A stretch of 45,244 nt of DNA, taken from positions 1-45,244 of the forward strand of contig NZ_CBQR020000133.1 of assembly GCF_000455485.1 (NCBI RefSeq), in the 5' to 3' direction. The notes under the pieces were generated by a model that saw nothing but the letters and a program-made list of their open reading frames with translations, was not told the DNA's origin and did no database searches. Below, piece after piece: positions 9,320-17,592 of this stretch (position 1 is its first letter; every line of letters starts with the position of its first letter). The translations under genes were made by a program, and so were the position numbers. This DNA comes from Gorillibacterium massiliense. GTDB taxonomy: Bacteria > Bacillota > Bacilli > Paenibacillales > NBRC-103111.

Positions 9320-9571
9320 AAAAAAATCGCCCTCCCGTTGGCCTTAACGGCCGAATGGAGGACGATGGTTGTCTTCGCAATAATACCCGCGAGTGCCGTC
9401 CGGTTCAGATGCTTCAAACCCGCTCTCGCAGGTGGGTGTCCGCAGCCGAAGTTATGAAGTCCCCGTTTGGGGCATGTCAGCCTTCCGGCAATGTAGGTCT
9501 CCCTAGAAACATGCATTGGTTTAAAACAAATAAGAACCGAGGGCGAACACCGCAGGATGCGTGAAGCCAGT
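9320..9571 (-). ncRNA. ssrS: 6S RNA with downstream intrinsic terminator
   Basis: A stand-alone RNA gene that binds the sigma-A RNA polymerase holoenzyme and mimics an open promoter. Near the 5' end is CUGCGGUGUUCGC. The matching 3' strand is ACGGCACUCGCGGG. They pair as the closing stem and correspond to the GAGAUGUUCGC and CGGCAUCUCG segments of E. coli 6S RNA. The next stem is CGGUUC / GAACCG, enclosing the central bubble and terminal arm. The basal stem is CUUC..GC / GC..GAAG. The mature RNA would be about 195-200 nt (9375-9571), followed by a GC-rich hairpin (CGUCCUCC / GGAGGGCG, with an inner GGCC pair) and seven T at 9320-9326. The start is inferred from the promoter. Identification is from remembered structure, not a covariance search. 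Confidence 0.82.
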
Positions 9572-9577
9572 AACCGT

Positions 9578-9606
9578 ATTATAGTGCGCTCTCAGGGTAA
9601 AAGCAA
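9578..9606 (-). promoter_or_regulatory. Promoter of 6S RNA
   Basis: Minus strand: TTGCTT, 17 bases, consensus TATAAT. It starts just after the stop codon of the YesL-like gene. The predicted +1 is about 9571. Confidence 0.75.
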
Positions 9607-9613
9607 CCCCGTC

Positions 9614-10393
9614 TTAGTCGTCTTTCCCATCCGTAAGCTCCGGCAAGGAGGATTCGGCTCTTTCCTCATCTTCCTTTGCCTTCTCATTCTCTTCATTCTT
9701 CTTTACCCGCTCTTGAATCTTGACGAAGCTGCGGTGGAAGTTCCAAAAAGATACCGTCGCCATGAGACTGCCCATGAAAAAGGGAATCAGGAAAGTAAAC
9801 TTAAACAAGCTGATATAGAGAATCACCCCATTGGCTACCAGCAAAAAGATGGAGTTGATCGGCTGGCCGATGGTGATGAGCAGACTGTTCTTAACGACTT
9901 GCATAAGCTTCATATGAAAATGAACGGTTATCGACAGGAAGTTAATCATAGCCGCCCCGAGAAAAACCATGAAGACGAGAAACAGAATGGATAAGTAAGC
10001 GATCATTCCTTTGCTGCTTAAATAGAAATGATAGTTGGCATAAAGCACACCACCGATGACGATAAAGATGATACCGCCGAGCATGCTCTTCACATAGTTT
10101 TCCTTGTATCCATTAAAGAATGTTTTCCACAAAGGCACGTCCGCTTCACCGGTCGTCCATTTCCGTGCTATGGTAAACATTGCCGCACTGGAAGGAAGCA
10201 GGGTGAAAGGCGCGAGGATACCTAATGGAAGGAGAACCGTCGAAAGATTCGTGATTTCCGGACTCACCAACCCGGCCAAAGCAAAATAGAAAAACGGTAA
10301 AGCAAATACAATCCATAGCACATTGATGACGGCAAGCCGCATAATCCATTCCATGATCCGGTAGAGACCGCCGGTCAATCCACGCATTTCCAA
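9614..10393 (-). CDS. YesL-like membrane protein (DUF624)
   Basis: An integral membrane protein of about 259 residues with four or five hydrophobic helices (for example VINVLWIVFALPFFYFALAGL, SILFLVFMVFLGAAMINFL and NGVILYISLFKFTFLIPFFMG). The opening GLTGGLYRIMEWIMRLAVINVLW and the segment ALPFFYFALAG are typical of DUF624/YesL. The C-terminal 30 residues are highly charged (E/K/D). No start is ATG near the SD: TTG at 10393 lies 9 bases after AGGAGG and is preferred, while TTG at 10399 (3 bases) and ATG at 10387 are possible. YesL proteins often lie beside sugar ABC systems; none is adjacent here. Function unknown. Confidence 0.8.
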   Translation of the reverse strand: MEMRGLTGGLYRIMEWIMRLAVINVLWIVFALPFFYFALAGLVSPEITNLSTVLLPLGILAPFTLLPSSAAMFTIARKWTTGEADVPLWKTFFNGYKENYVKSMLGGIIFIVIGGVLYANYHFYLSSKGMIAYLSILFLVFMVFLGAAMINFLSITVHFHMKLMQVVKNSLLITIGQPINSIFLLVANGVILYISLFKFTFLIPFFMGSLMATVSFWNFHRSFVKIQERVKKNEENEKAKEDEERAESSLPELTDGKDD

Positions 10394-10572
10394 CGCCAAG
10401 TTCCTCCTATAGGAAGTGTCTGCAGGAGATTATCCCGAAGCATCTTCCTTATTGTAAAAAGACAAACATTTGCTGTTCAGCATACCCTACATTATAGCCC
10501 ATTACAGGCAGGATAGAAAGTAAAAGGATGGAAGAGGCAGCACGGACCGCCAGCCTGACTCGGCTTGGAACA

Positions 10573-10627
10573 TAAAACCGCCCGCTGGCGGAACCTTGCG
10601 GTTCTGCGCCATGCGGGCGGCGGTTTT
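10573..10627 (-). terminator. Terminator of the DEAD-box helicase gene
   Basis: An ACCGCCCGC / GCGGGCGGT stem with an additional inner pairing of the GCGGAACC / GGTTCTGC type. On the minus strand it is followed by TTTT; on the plus strand TTTTT also follows. Confidence 0.75.
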
Positions 10628-10645
10628 TCCTTCGTTCGAGGTCAC

Positions 10646-12271
10646 TTATTCGCTTTGGGTGTCGCGGCTGCGGTAGCTGCTGCTTTCGCGCTTGTAGCCG
10701 CGGTTGTCACGACTGCCGTCACGGCTGCCTTCGCGGTTGCCGCCATAGCTGCGGTTTTCCCGGCTGCCATCGCGGTTGTCACGGCCTTCGTAGCTGCGGG
10801 AACGTCCGCCGCCATAGCTGCCGCCGGAGCTGCTGCCATAGCCGCCGCGTCCTTCCGGACGGCTGCCGTCGGGACGGCGGCTGCCGAAGCCGCCATACGG
10901 CGTATTCGGACGTCTGCCCGCGGTGCGGACATCGGGACGGCGCTTCTTGGCGCGAAGCGGCTCTTCCGGTGTAAGTTCGATATCGACTTCCTTCTTCTCG
11001 CCGGAAAGCAGTTTGATCGCTGCTGCCAACAGATTGACGGAATCGTATTGTTCCAGGAGCTGGATCGCTACGCCTTTGTATTCATTGATGGCTTCTTCCT
11101 GAACCAGGTTCAGGATGCGTTCCGCCGTCGCTTTTTGCTTGCCTTCAATGGCTTCCGCCAGACTCGGCAGCGACATCCGGGTAATCCGATGACGGGTGAT
11201 CTTCTCGATGAAATGCAGATGATCGATTTCCCGCGGCGTTACAAAGGTCCAGGCGGTGCCTTCCTTGCCGGCGCGGCCGGTACGGCCAATCCGGTGCACA
11301 TAGCTTTCCGGGTCCTGCGGCAGGTCGAAGTTGACGACGTGGGTTACGCCGGACACATCAAGTCCGCGAGCCGCTACGTCCGTTGCAACGAGTACATCCA
11401 GGCTGCCGTCGCGGAACTTGCGCATGACGTTGTCCCGTTGGTTTTGCGACAGGTCGCCATGCAGGCCTTCCGCCGAATAGCCGCGTTTTTGCAGCGCTTC
11501 GGACAGCTCGTCGACGCGGCGCTTCGTGCGGCCGAAGATGATAGCAAGCTCCGGCGCTTCCATGTCGAGCAAGCGGCACAGCCCTTCGAACTTCATCTTT
11601 TCCTGAACTTCGATGTATGCCTGTTGAATGAGCGGTGCACTTACTTGCTTCGGAATGACGGATACATGTTGCGGATTTTTCAGGAACTGCTGAGCGAGAC
11701 GCTGAATGTTAACCGGCATGGTTGCCGAAAACAGCATGGTATGGCGTTCTTCCGGAACGAGCTTGAGAATGCCTTGAATGTCTTCCATGAAGCCCATGTC
11801 CAGCATTTCGTCGGCTTCGTCCAAAATGACCGTTTGTACGTCATCCAGCTTGATGGTTTTACGATTAATATGATCCAGAAGACGTCCTGGGGTTCCGATA
11901 ATGATCTGAGGCCGTTTCTTCAATGCGCGGATTTGTTTGACGATGTCTTGTCCGCCGTAAATCGGCAGAGACCGGATGCCTTTGAAGCGTCCCAGTTTGC
12001 CGATTTCCTCAGCAACCTGAATGGCAAGCTCCCGCGTCGGACACATGATCAAAGCGACAATACGCTCTTCGCTCGGTTGGATTTTGTGCACCAGAGGTAC
12101 GCCGAAAGCCGCCGTTTTCCCCGTACCGGTTTGCGCTTGTCCAATCAAGTCCTTGCCTTCCATCGCCAAAGGAATCGTCGCTTCCTGGATCGGGGTGGAT
12201 TCCTCAAAACCCATCTCCGTAATCGCGCGAAGCACCTTGGGCTCCAGGCCAAATTCGTTAAAAGTCTTCAA
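10646..12271 (-). CDS. cshA: DEAD-box RNA helicase, CshA-like, with RG-rich tail
   Basis: ATP-dependent RNA helicase of about 541 residues acting on mRNA or ribosome assembly. In order: Q motif ([16 protein letters not shown]), Walker [23 protein letters not shown] box [15 protein letters not shown], then the second RecA domain with [19 protein letters not shown] and [10 protein letters not shown]. After about residue 350 comes a linker, and the last 110 residues are Arg/Gly/Ser/Tyr-rich repeats ([18 protein letters not shown]-like), a basic disordered RNA-binding tail. TTG at 12271 lies 10 bases after AAGGAG and yields the usual start [12 protein letters not shown] at 12280 is in frame but only one base from the SD. 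It is preceded by a leader of about 480 nt. The CshA assignment (rather than another paralog) is an inference. Confidence 0.9.
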   Translation of the reverse strand: MKTFNEFGLEPKVLRAITEMGFEESTPIQEATIPLAMEGKDLIGQAQTGTGKTAAFGVPLVHKIQPSEERIVALIMCPTRELAIQVAEEIGKLGRFKGIRSLPIYGGQDIVKQIRALKKRPQIIIGTPGRLLDHINRKTIKLDDVQTVILDEADEMLDMGFMEDIQGILKLVPEERHTMLFSATMPVNIQRLAQQFLKNPQHVSVIPKQVSAPLIQQAYIEVQEKMKFEGLCRLLDMEAPELAIIFGRTKRRVDELSEALQKRGYSAEGLHGDLSQNQRDNVMRKFRDGSLDVLVATDVAARGLDVSGVTHVVNFDLPQDPESYVHRIGRTGRAGKEGTAWTFVTPREIDHLHFIEKITRHRITRMSLPSLAEAIEGKQKATAERILNLVQEEAINEYKGVAIQLLEQYDSVNLLAAAIKLLSGEKKEVDIELTPEEPLRAKKRRPDVRTAGRRPNTPYGGFGSRRPDGSRPEGRGGYGSSSGGSYGGGRSRSYEGRDNRDGSRENRSYGGNREGSRDGSRDNRGYKRESSSYRSRDTQSE

Positions 12272-12280
12272 GTGGTTCAA

Positions 12281-12768
12281 ACTCCTTTTCCCGGGCGTTG
12301 TTAGCGCCCTTTTTCTTTTTCTCTTTACTTATGGTTTCTTGATCGCCTTAAGCCGACTCCGATACGTGATGCGATAAAAAGTCCGCATCTCCCCCCGACT
12401 TCGGAGCGCTCACCTGCGCATACCCAATCATAGCCGAGGCTCGGGATCGCTTTTTGAACCCTCATGCAGAGCGAACATACGCCCAAGTGTAAGAATTCTT
12501 ATCCTTCCCCTATTGAGCAAAAGAAAAACGTCTTCCGACGTGTGGTTGAGCATCAGACGCACAAACGCCGTATCAAGAGCGTTTGCATGAAATTCGGCTT
12601 TAGATCAGATGGTGGCTGTCGCCCTTCAACCTCTGGTCGGTCCTAACCTTCCGTCGTTTTTGTTTTTGCTTGCGGTGTTGCATCTCACACCAAGCAGGAA
12701 ATGGCTCCGGATTCATCAGAAAGCGAATATTAACGCCGTACTTAAGAATATCATTTGCTAGTATAGCA
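12281..12768 (-). promoter_or_regulatory. Promoter and long structured leader of the helicase gene
   Basis: Extended -10 TGCTATACT at 12768-12760 (minus strand) would start transcription near 12753, giving a leader of about 480 nt without a credible ORF. Visible structure on the minus strand: hairpin CAAACGC / GCGTTTG (12562-12585); a terminator-like ACGTC-GGAA-GACGT plus T5 (12524-12541) whose 3' half could instead pair with CGTCT at 12555-12559; palindrome TAAGAATTCTTA near 12490-12501; and hairpin GGGCG / CGCCC (12293-12309) just before the SD. This suggests attenuation or temperature-dependent folding, as known for some helicase mRNAs; it is unproven. Confidence 0.5.
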
Positions 12769-12847
12769 CAGTCGATCTAGTAAATGCCAGCTACGTAAGA
12801 CGCGATTTCGTGACTTCCCGCACAGACAAAAACGAATGCGTTTACAA

Positions 12848-12877
12848 TTGCCTCATCATTGAAACGAACCGTAAAAT
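12848..12877 (+). promoter_or_regulatory. Possible promoter of the DUF4178 gene
   Basis: TTGCCT, 18 bases, TAAAAT, 47 bases before the start codon. Confidence 0.45.
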
Positions 12878-12924
12878 AGGACGTATGAACAGTGATGCTA
12901 AACTCAAACAAGGAGCGTTTGACC

Positions 12925-13464
12925 ATGTCCTTTTTCAAACGAGTGGGTTCCATTTTACGCAGCCAGAAACAGGCTCCGCTTCCCGCCGCGTCGCTTAATC
13001 CTTTTGAAGAATCCAAAGTCGGAGACATCGTTGCCGTCAACCTTGTGGAGTACGTCGTGACCGGAAAAGCCGTTTATTTCGACCCGGGCTTTGCACCGCA
13101 CCGGTTCGTCTACTATATCCGGAACGGCCGCGACCTAGTCTGCCTGCTAATCGAAAAAGGCCGAAGCTATGACTGTTATCTGTGCGAATTTGTCGAAGGC
13201 TTCTTGAATGATCCCTTGGAGGTTCCGTCTCAGTTGGATGTGGATGGCGAGATCATGTTCAATCTCGAATCCAACAGCGCCGATCGGGTCCGTTCCCAAG
13301 GCAACACCGATTTTCGGGATGACGAGGTCAGCGTCTGGCGCTATTTTTCCGCGAACAACGACCATTTCTTTCTTCAGTGGCAGGATGGCAAATTTGTCGC
13401 GATGCAGGGAGAGCAAGTCCCAACCGCTGATGTTCAGTTCCTTCGGGCAAGCGTAAACCCCTAA
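12925..13464 (+). CDS. DUF4178-type protein
   Basis: A 179-residue soluble protein of unknown role. The pattern KVGDIVAVNLVEYVVTGKAVYFDPGFAPHRFVYYI, with a later WQDGKFVAMQGEQVP, matches the beta-rich DUF4178 fold: a regulatory, small beta-domain found near membrane and phage-shock-type proteins in other bacteria. The start at 12925 is fixed by AAGGAG nine bases upstream; eleven extra in-frame codons upstream lack an SD. No signal peptide or membrane helix. It is a single-gene unit between its own promoter and the hairpin at 13480. The domain name is a pattern recognition, not a search. Confidence 0.65.
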   Translation: MSFFKRVGSILRSQKQAPLPAASLNPFEESKVGDIVAVNLVEYVVTGKAVYFDPGFAPHRFVYYIRNGRDLVCLLIEKGRSYDCYLCEFVEGFLNDPLEVPSQLDVDGEIMFNLESNSADRVRSQGNTDFRDDEVSVWRYFSANNDHFFLQWQDGKFVAMQGEQVPTADVQFLRASVNP

Positions 13465-13479
13465 AACATCAAAATCAGG

Positions 13480-13520
13480 AATGCCTTTTGCACCATCCAG
13501 TGCAAGAGGCATTTTCTTTT
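13480..13520 (+). terminator. Terminator of the DUF4178 gene
   Basis: AATGCCTTTTGCAC pairs with GTGCAAGAGGCATT (one mismatch), followed by TTTCTTTT. Confidence 0.85.
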
Positions 13521-13628
13521 GCGCACAAAAAGAATTTTCCGTGTGTGCTGGGTAAATGTATCGTATAATGGAGTGCTGCCGGATGATTAAAACCACCTGG
13601 CGAATACTATCCACGAGGTGGATTCAGA

Positions 13629-14450
13629 ATGAAACGCTGGATTATGGATTTACTTGCCATTTTGTTTGGAGCCTTTTTGTTGGCTATCGGTTTCAACTTC
13701 TTACTCATTCCCCACCAGCTGCTCAGTGGCGGGCTTTCTGGCGTCGCTATGCTGATCGGGTATTTTACCGACTGGAATATCGGTCTTCTCATGCTTCTTT
13801 TAAATGTGCCCGTCATTATTTGGGGCCTTATTGCCATAGGAAAACGGTTCGTCATTTTAAGCCTTGTTTCCGTCGCGGTCACGACCTGGCTGATGCAGAT
13901 CATCCCTGTCAAAGCGGTAGCGGAAGAACCTATTCTTGCCGCTGTTTTTGGCGGGGTGCTGGTGGGCGCAGCTGCCGGAATCTCCCTCAGGGTCGGAGGC
14001 TCCACAGGCGGCTTTGATATTATCGGGTCCATCATTACCCGCAACCGGGACTTTCCCCTCGGCTCTTTCCTGTTCATCCTGAACGGTTTTGTCATCCTCT
14101 TTTTAGGGTATTATAAAGACAACTGGGATTTGGCGCTGTTTTCCATGCTTTCCATATATGTTGGGTCCAAATTGGTCGACTCCATTCATATCCGCCACGT
14201 CAAAATAACCGCCTTTATCGTTACCCGCGAAAAGGACAAGCTTTTGAAACACCTGCTGCAAAGCCGTGGCGTCACGTTGATCAAAACCGAAGGCGCTTAT
14301 TCGAACCAGGAACAGGACATGCTCATGATGGTGACGACCCGGTATGAATTGGCGGAACTCAAAAAAGTGATCAAGGAAAGCGATCCGAAGGCTTTTGTCA
14401 ATATCGTGGAGACGGCGGCTATTTTAGGCGAATTCCGCCGCAAGCATTAA
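13629..14450 (+). CDS. yitT: YitT-family membrane protein (DUF161 + DUF2179)
   Basis: A 273-residue membrane protein. It has five or six helices in residues 1-190, including the family hallmarks GFNFLLIPHQLLSGGLSGVAML and LRVGGSTGGFDIIGSI (both with the G-G-x-x-G pattern). A cytoplasmic DUF2179 domain follows (about 200-268, ITAFIVTREKDKLLKHLLQ to VETAAILGEFRRKH). YitT proteins are widespread in Bacillota; a transport role has been suggested but the substrate is not settled. ATG follows GAGGTGGA. A consensus TATAAT is at 13564-13569 without a convincing -35. Confidence 0.9.
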   Translation: MKRWIMDLLAILFGAFLLAIGFNFLLIPHQLLSGGLSGVAMLIGYFTDWNIGLLMLLLNVPVIIWGLIAIGKRFVILSLVSVAVTTWLMQIIPVKAVAEEPILAAVFGGVLVGAAAGISLRVGGSTGGFDIIGSIITRNRDFPLGSFLFILNGFVILFLGYYKDNWDLALFSMLSIYVGSKLVDSIHIRHVKITAFIVTREKDKLLKHLLQSRGVTLIKTEGAYSNQEQDMLMMVTTRYELAELKKVIKESDPKAFVNIVETAAILGEFRRKH

Positions 14451-14518
14451 GCGCAAGTCCCATGCCAATCCCCGGAAGATGTGGTATACTTGCTTTGTGA
14501 ATTTCATATGGTCCTGGT

Positions 14519-14776
14519 GTGAGCCTGGGCAAGATCGTTCCAAATCTTTTTCTTCGTACGGAAAATACGATTGGGATGGTGATGCTTGTGGAAACCGTAA
14601 AGCTTGCCAGTATTGTAATGAAGTTTACGCCGCAGATGTACTCATTTCTGAAGAAGATCGAACTCGACTCGGACATCGTCCTCGTCAACGGCATGAACGC
14701 TCTAGAAGAAGCGGATGCCATGGAAATCATTCAGTTCAGCATATCGGAGCATCAAAAAGACGCCTTCATTCAATGA
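14519..14776 (+). CDS. Small conserved-looking protein of unknown function
   Basis: 85 residues, not recognised. The frame starts at GTG (14519), closed upstream by a TGA, with a poor SD; an ATG at 14576 is a weaker alternative. An extended -10 TGGTATACT (14482-14490) lies upstream and the stop is buried in a strong terminator, so the locus looks like a real transcription unit. The protein is mixed alpha/beta, amphipathic, with no signal peptide, and has an acidic C-terminal third (NALEEADAMEIIQFSISE). Confidence 0.5.
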   Translation: MSLGKIVPNLFLRTENTIGMVMLVETVKLASIVMKFTPQMYSFLKKIELDSDIVLVNGMNALEEADAMEIIQFSISEHQKDAFIQ

Positions 14777-14787
14777 AGGCGTCTTTT
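14756..14787. terminator. Bidirectional terminator between small gene and GH3 gene
   Basis: A stem of about 14 bp, AAAAGACGCCTTCA / TGAAGGCGTCTTTT, with T run on the plus strand and A run before it. It separates two convergent genes. Confidence 0.88.
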
Positions 14788-14868
14788 GTTTTGGCTATAT
14801 AAGTTGAACTTAAGATTGTAAGGATTCCGTCCCTTTCTTTCGTTCCATTTATATAGACAAAGGCATTT

Positions 14869-17007
14869 TTATTGGGGCAAGATCGTCCATTCGAAGGAAA
14901 GCGGAGCCGATCCGATCAGCTCCACGCTTCGCGAATCCGGCTGCGATATTCCGATATAGCCGCGGAAACGCCGACTGTCGAGCTTCCTTTGCCCATTGTC
15001 GAATACGGCTTCCATCGACTCCGGCTTAATCTGGAGCTCGACGGTTTTTTCAACTCCAACAGGCAGTTCGACTCGCTTAAAGTCAGCCAAGTTATAGTTG
15101 GGTACGGCATGAGCGGATTCCAGGTCCTTGACGTAGAGCTGGAGCACTTCTTCGACGGGAAACGAACCGGTATTGCGGATCGCCACACGGATGAGCAGCT
15201 CATCTCCCTCTTGGATTTCCTTTGGTGCAGCCAAATCCGATACAGCCACTTGAGAATAGGTCAACCCGAAGCCGAAAGGATAAAGGCTCTCGCCTTGAAA
15301 ATAACGGTAGGTTCTCCCTTCCATCCGGTAATCCCCGAAATCGGGAAGCTGATCCGTTCCCCGGTAAAAGGTGACCGGAAGCTTGCCTCCCGGTGAGCAT
15401 TCCCCGAATAGGATGTCGCAGACCGCTTTTCCCCCGAGGCTGCCCGGATACCAGGCATTGAGAATCGCGTTGCAATGCTCGTCCGCCCAGTTCACGCTCA
15501 CCGCGCTGCCGGTTCCAAGCACCAGTACCGTCGGCTTTCCTACGGCGACAACCCGCTCCAGCAATTCCTGCTGGTTCCCCATCAACTGCAAATCCCGCTT
15601 GTCTCCAGCCGCATATGGATTGCTGGCATCGCCTTCCTCCCCTTCGAAAGTGGCGTCCAACCCCAGGCAAATCACGACGACATCCGACCGTTCCGCAATG
15701 GCGATGGCTTCCGACAAACGATCCTGATGCTTGGCCCCATCTTCGACCATCGAACGTACCATATGACATCCCTCAGAATAGTAAACCCGAGTACCCGGAG
15801 CAACGGCTTCATGAATCCCTTCCAGAATGGTGATTTTTTGCGATGCCGTACCGAAATAATTGCCAATCAGCATATTTACGTTGTCCGCATTCGGGCCGAT
15901 CACCGCAATCGAGCGGATTTCCGTTTTGTTCAGCGGCAGCACGCCGTCATTTTTAAGCAGGACCATAGACTTGCGCGCCGCCTCCACCGACTTGTCCCGG
16001 TGCTCTTGGCAGTCGTTGACCTCATAGGGAATCAAGTCATAGACGCTTTCCAAATCGAATGTGCCTAAACGTATCCGGGTCTGCATGAGCCGTTCCGCAG
16101 AGCGGGTAATGTCTTCCTCTGAAATCAAGCCGTCTTCATAGGCCTGCATCAAATGCAGATAGGTATTGCCGCAGTTGACGTCGCAGCCGTTCTTCAGCGC
16201 CAAGGCCGCCGACTCAGCTGCATTCGAGGTTACCTTGTGGTGGTTATGGAAGTCGCAGATCGCCCCGCAATCCGAGACCACATGGCCCTTGAATCCCCAA
16301 TCCTCGCGTAGTATTTTCTTAAGGAGCATCGGGCTGCCGCAGCAAGGCTCGCCGTTTACCCGGTTGTATGCCCCCATGATACTCTCCACCTGCGCTTCCT
16401 TAACGCAAGCTTCAAAGGCGGGCAGGTAGGTTTCGTAAAGATCCTTCTGCGAAACAACGGCGTTAAATTCATGCCTACCTTGCTCTGGCCCGCTATGAAC
16501 AGCAAAATGCTTAGCGCACGCCGCTACTTTTAGATGCTTCTCATTTCCTTGCAATCCCTTGATGTAAGCAACCCCTAGCCGTGCCGTCAAATAAGGGCAC
16601 TCTCCATACGTCTCTTGCCCGCGGCCCCAACGCGGATCGCGAAAGATGTTGATATTCGGCGACCAAAAGGTCAACCCTTTGTAGATATCGCGGTCATTTT
16701 TGCGGATGCTCTCGTTATACTTGGCTCGGGCTTCCGTGGAAATGATCCCGGCGATTTCCGCCAAATAATCCTCATCAAAAATGGCGGCAAGGGCGATCGC
16801 TTGAGGGAAAATCGTAGCCGTACCGGCGCGGGCCACGCCGTGCAGCCCCTCATTCCACCAATTGTACTCCGGCACCCCAAGGCGTTCAATCGCAGGAGCT
16901 TGATGCAGGAGCTGAGCGGCTTTCTCCTCTAACGTCATCCGGGAAACGAGATCCCTCGCCCGGTCCTCCGGGGAATAGCTGCTATTTCGATAAATCGGCT
17001 TTTCCAT
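14869..17007 (-). CDS. Glycoside hydrolase family 3 (beta-xylosidase/beta-glucosidase type)
   Basis: A 712-residue retaining exo-beta-glycosidase. Domain order: (beta/alpha) barrel with NWWNEGLHGVARAG, WSPNINIFRDPRWGRGQETYGE and KHFAVHSGPE; nucleophile loop VVSDCGAICDF with Asp246; then the alpha/beta sandwich domain with the probable acid/base Glu in TFEGEEGD near residue 458; and a C-terminal fibronectin-III-like domain (about 590-710). The NWWNE and SDCGAI motifs resemble the GH3 beta-xylosidase branch more than typical beta-glucosidases. There is no signal peptide, so it should act in the cytosol on imported oligosaccharides. ATG at 17007 has GGAGG. It is the most downstream gene of the sugar locus on this strand but is separated from it by 585 bases. 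Confidence 0.92.
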   Translation of the reverse strand: MEKPIYRNSSYSPEDRARDLVSRMTLEEKAAQLLHQAPAIERLGVPEYNWWNEGLHGVARAGTATIFPQAIALAAIFDEDYLAEIAGIISTEARAKYNESIRKNDRDIYKGLTFWSPNINIFRDPRWGRGQETYGECPYLTARLGVAYIKGLQGNEKHLKVAACAKHFAVHSGPEQGRHEFNAVVSQKDLYETYLPAFEACVKEAQVESIMGAYNRVNGEPCCGSPMLLKKILREDWGFKGHVVSDCGAICDFHNHHKVTSNAAESAALALKNGCDVNCGNTYLHLMQAYEDGLISEEDITRSAERLMQTRIRLGTFDLESVYDLIPYEVNDCQEHRDKSVEAARKSMVLLKNDGVLPLNKTEIRSIAVIGPNADNVNMLIGNYFGTASQKITILEGIHEAVAPGTRVYYSEGCHMVRSMVEDGAKHQDRLSEAIAIAERSDVVVICLGLDATFEGEEGDASNPYAAGDKRDLQLMGNQQELLERVVAVGKPTVLVLGTGSAVSVNWADEHCNAILNAWYPGSLGGKAVCDILFGECSPGGKLPVTFYRGTDQLPDFGDYRMEGRTYRYFQGESLYPFGFGLTYSQVAVSDLAAPKEIQEGDELLIRVAIRNTGSFPVEEVLQLYVKDLESAHAVPNYNLADFKRVELPVGVEKTVELQIKPESMEAVFDNGQRKLDSRRFRGYIGISQPDSRSVELIGSAPLSFEWTILPQ

Positions 17008-17592
17008 AGGTTAGCCTCCATCCTTCTCTCGACTAATCGATTTGTTCAGGCTTCACCCATTCAAACCGCGTATTCTATAGCGTGAAGCTGTCAAAGTCCA
17101 CCAGAATGTCGGTATCACATTCGCCTGCGAGCCACAAAGACAATATCGCACTCTAGAATTCTCTGTTTTGTAATCCCCGACGCTTTTGATTAGGGTGATG
17201 CCATCGATCTTGACTCGACTCAAACTAATCCTATACGCTCAGCCTTTTTTTCAATAGGAGAGGATATTAAAGTTTCTGGTGTTTTCTTGTTCTGTTGTGG
17301 TTGCTTAGTGCGCATGAAGAAAAGGCCCTCTGCGGATCCATCGGGACAGGATCGCCAGCTAGTTTTAGCCTGATCTACATGAGTATGCCACTCGGCACAG
17401 CATTCGGGGTGATTTTGAAAAAAGCGTAAATAAAACCCACGGTTCCAGGAGAACCGCAGGTTTAAACTTTCTGCTGCAGCTTAATTCATCTAGTCAATCA
17501 TGTTACACGACCGTTAATAAATTCGAGACGGACCGTGTAGTAGCTGCCTTCTATAAAGGTAAGTTCCCCGTGTTAACCGCTGCTATGGCTGC
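17008..17592. other. Gene-poor stretch with apparent coding remnants
   Basis: No intact gene. Three short readable pieces look like decay products. (1) Minus strand near 17086-17155: a frame ending SLWLAGECDTDILVDFDSFTL and a stop, which resembles the DFD-x-F ending of secreted glycosidase or sugar-binding modules. It is stopped by an in-frame TAG just upstream. (2) Plus strand about 17250-17430: an open frame with a hydrophobic start and an end PLGTAFGVILKKA, with no start codon. (3) Plus strand 17465-17596: a frame ending NKFETDRVVAAFYKGKFPVL and a short tail. None has an SD and start. Homology of all three is unverified. A hairpin lies at 17433-17464. Confidence 0.35.
17433..17464 (-). terminator. 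Likely terminator of the sugar ABC/oxidoreductase operon
   Basis: AAACC-CA-CGGTTC pairs with GAACCG-CA-GGTTT. On the minus strand GGGTTTTATTT follows. It is 130 bases beyond the oxidoreductase stop. Confidence 0.55.

Noticed and set aside
9268-9516. 82-codon minus-strand open frame
   Set aside because: It lies inside the 6S RNA and its terminator; there is no SD and the structure explains the sequence.
9320-9571. T-box leader reading of the region ending GGCACUCGCGGG plus terminator
   Set aside because: The T-box UGGN is altered, there is no specifier-loop stem or AGUA-type motif, the downstream gene has its own promoter, and the 6S closing-stem pairing fits better.
10565-12304. 579-codon plus-strand open frame opposite the helicase gene
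   Set aside because: It is the antisense shadow of a GC-rich gene with biased codons. Its Ala/Val-rich start mirrors the RG-rich tail, and the helicase motifs on the other strand are unmistakable.
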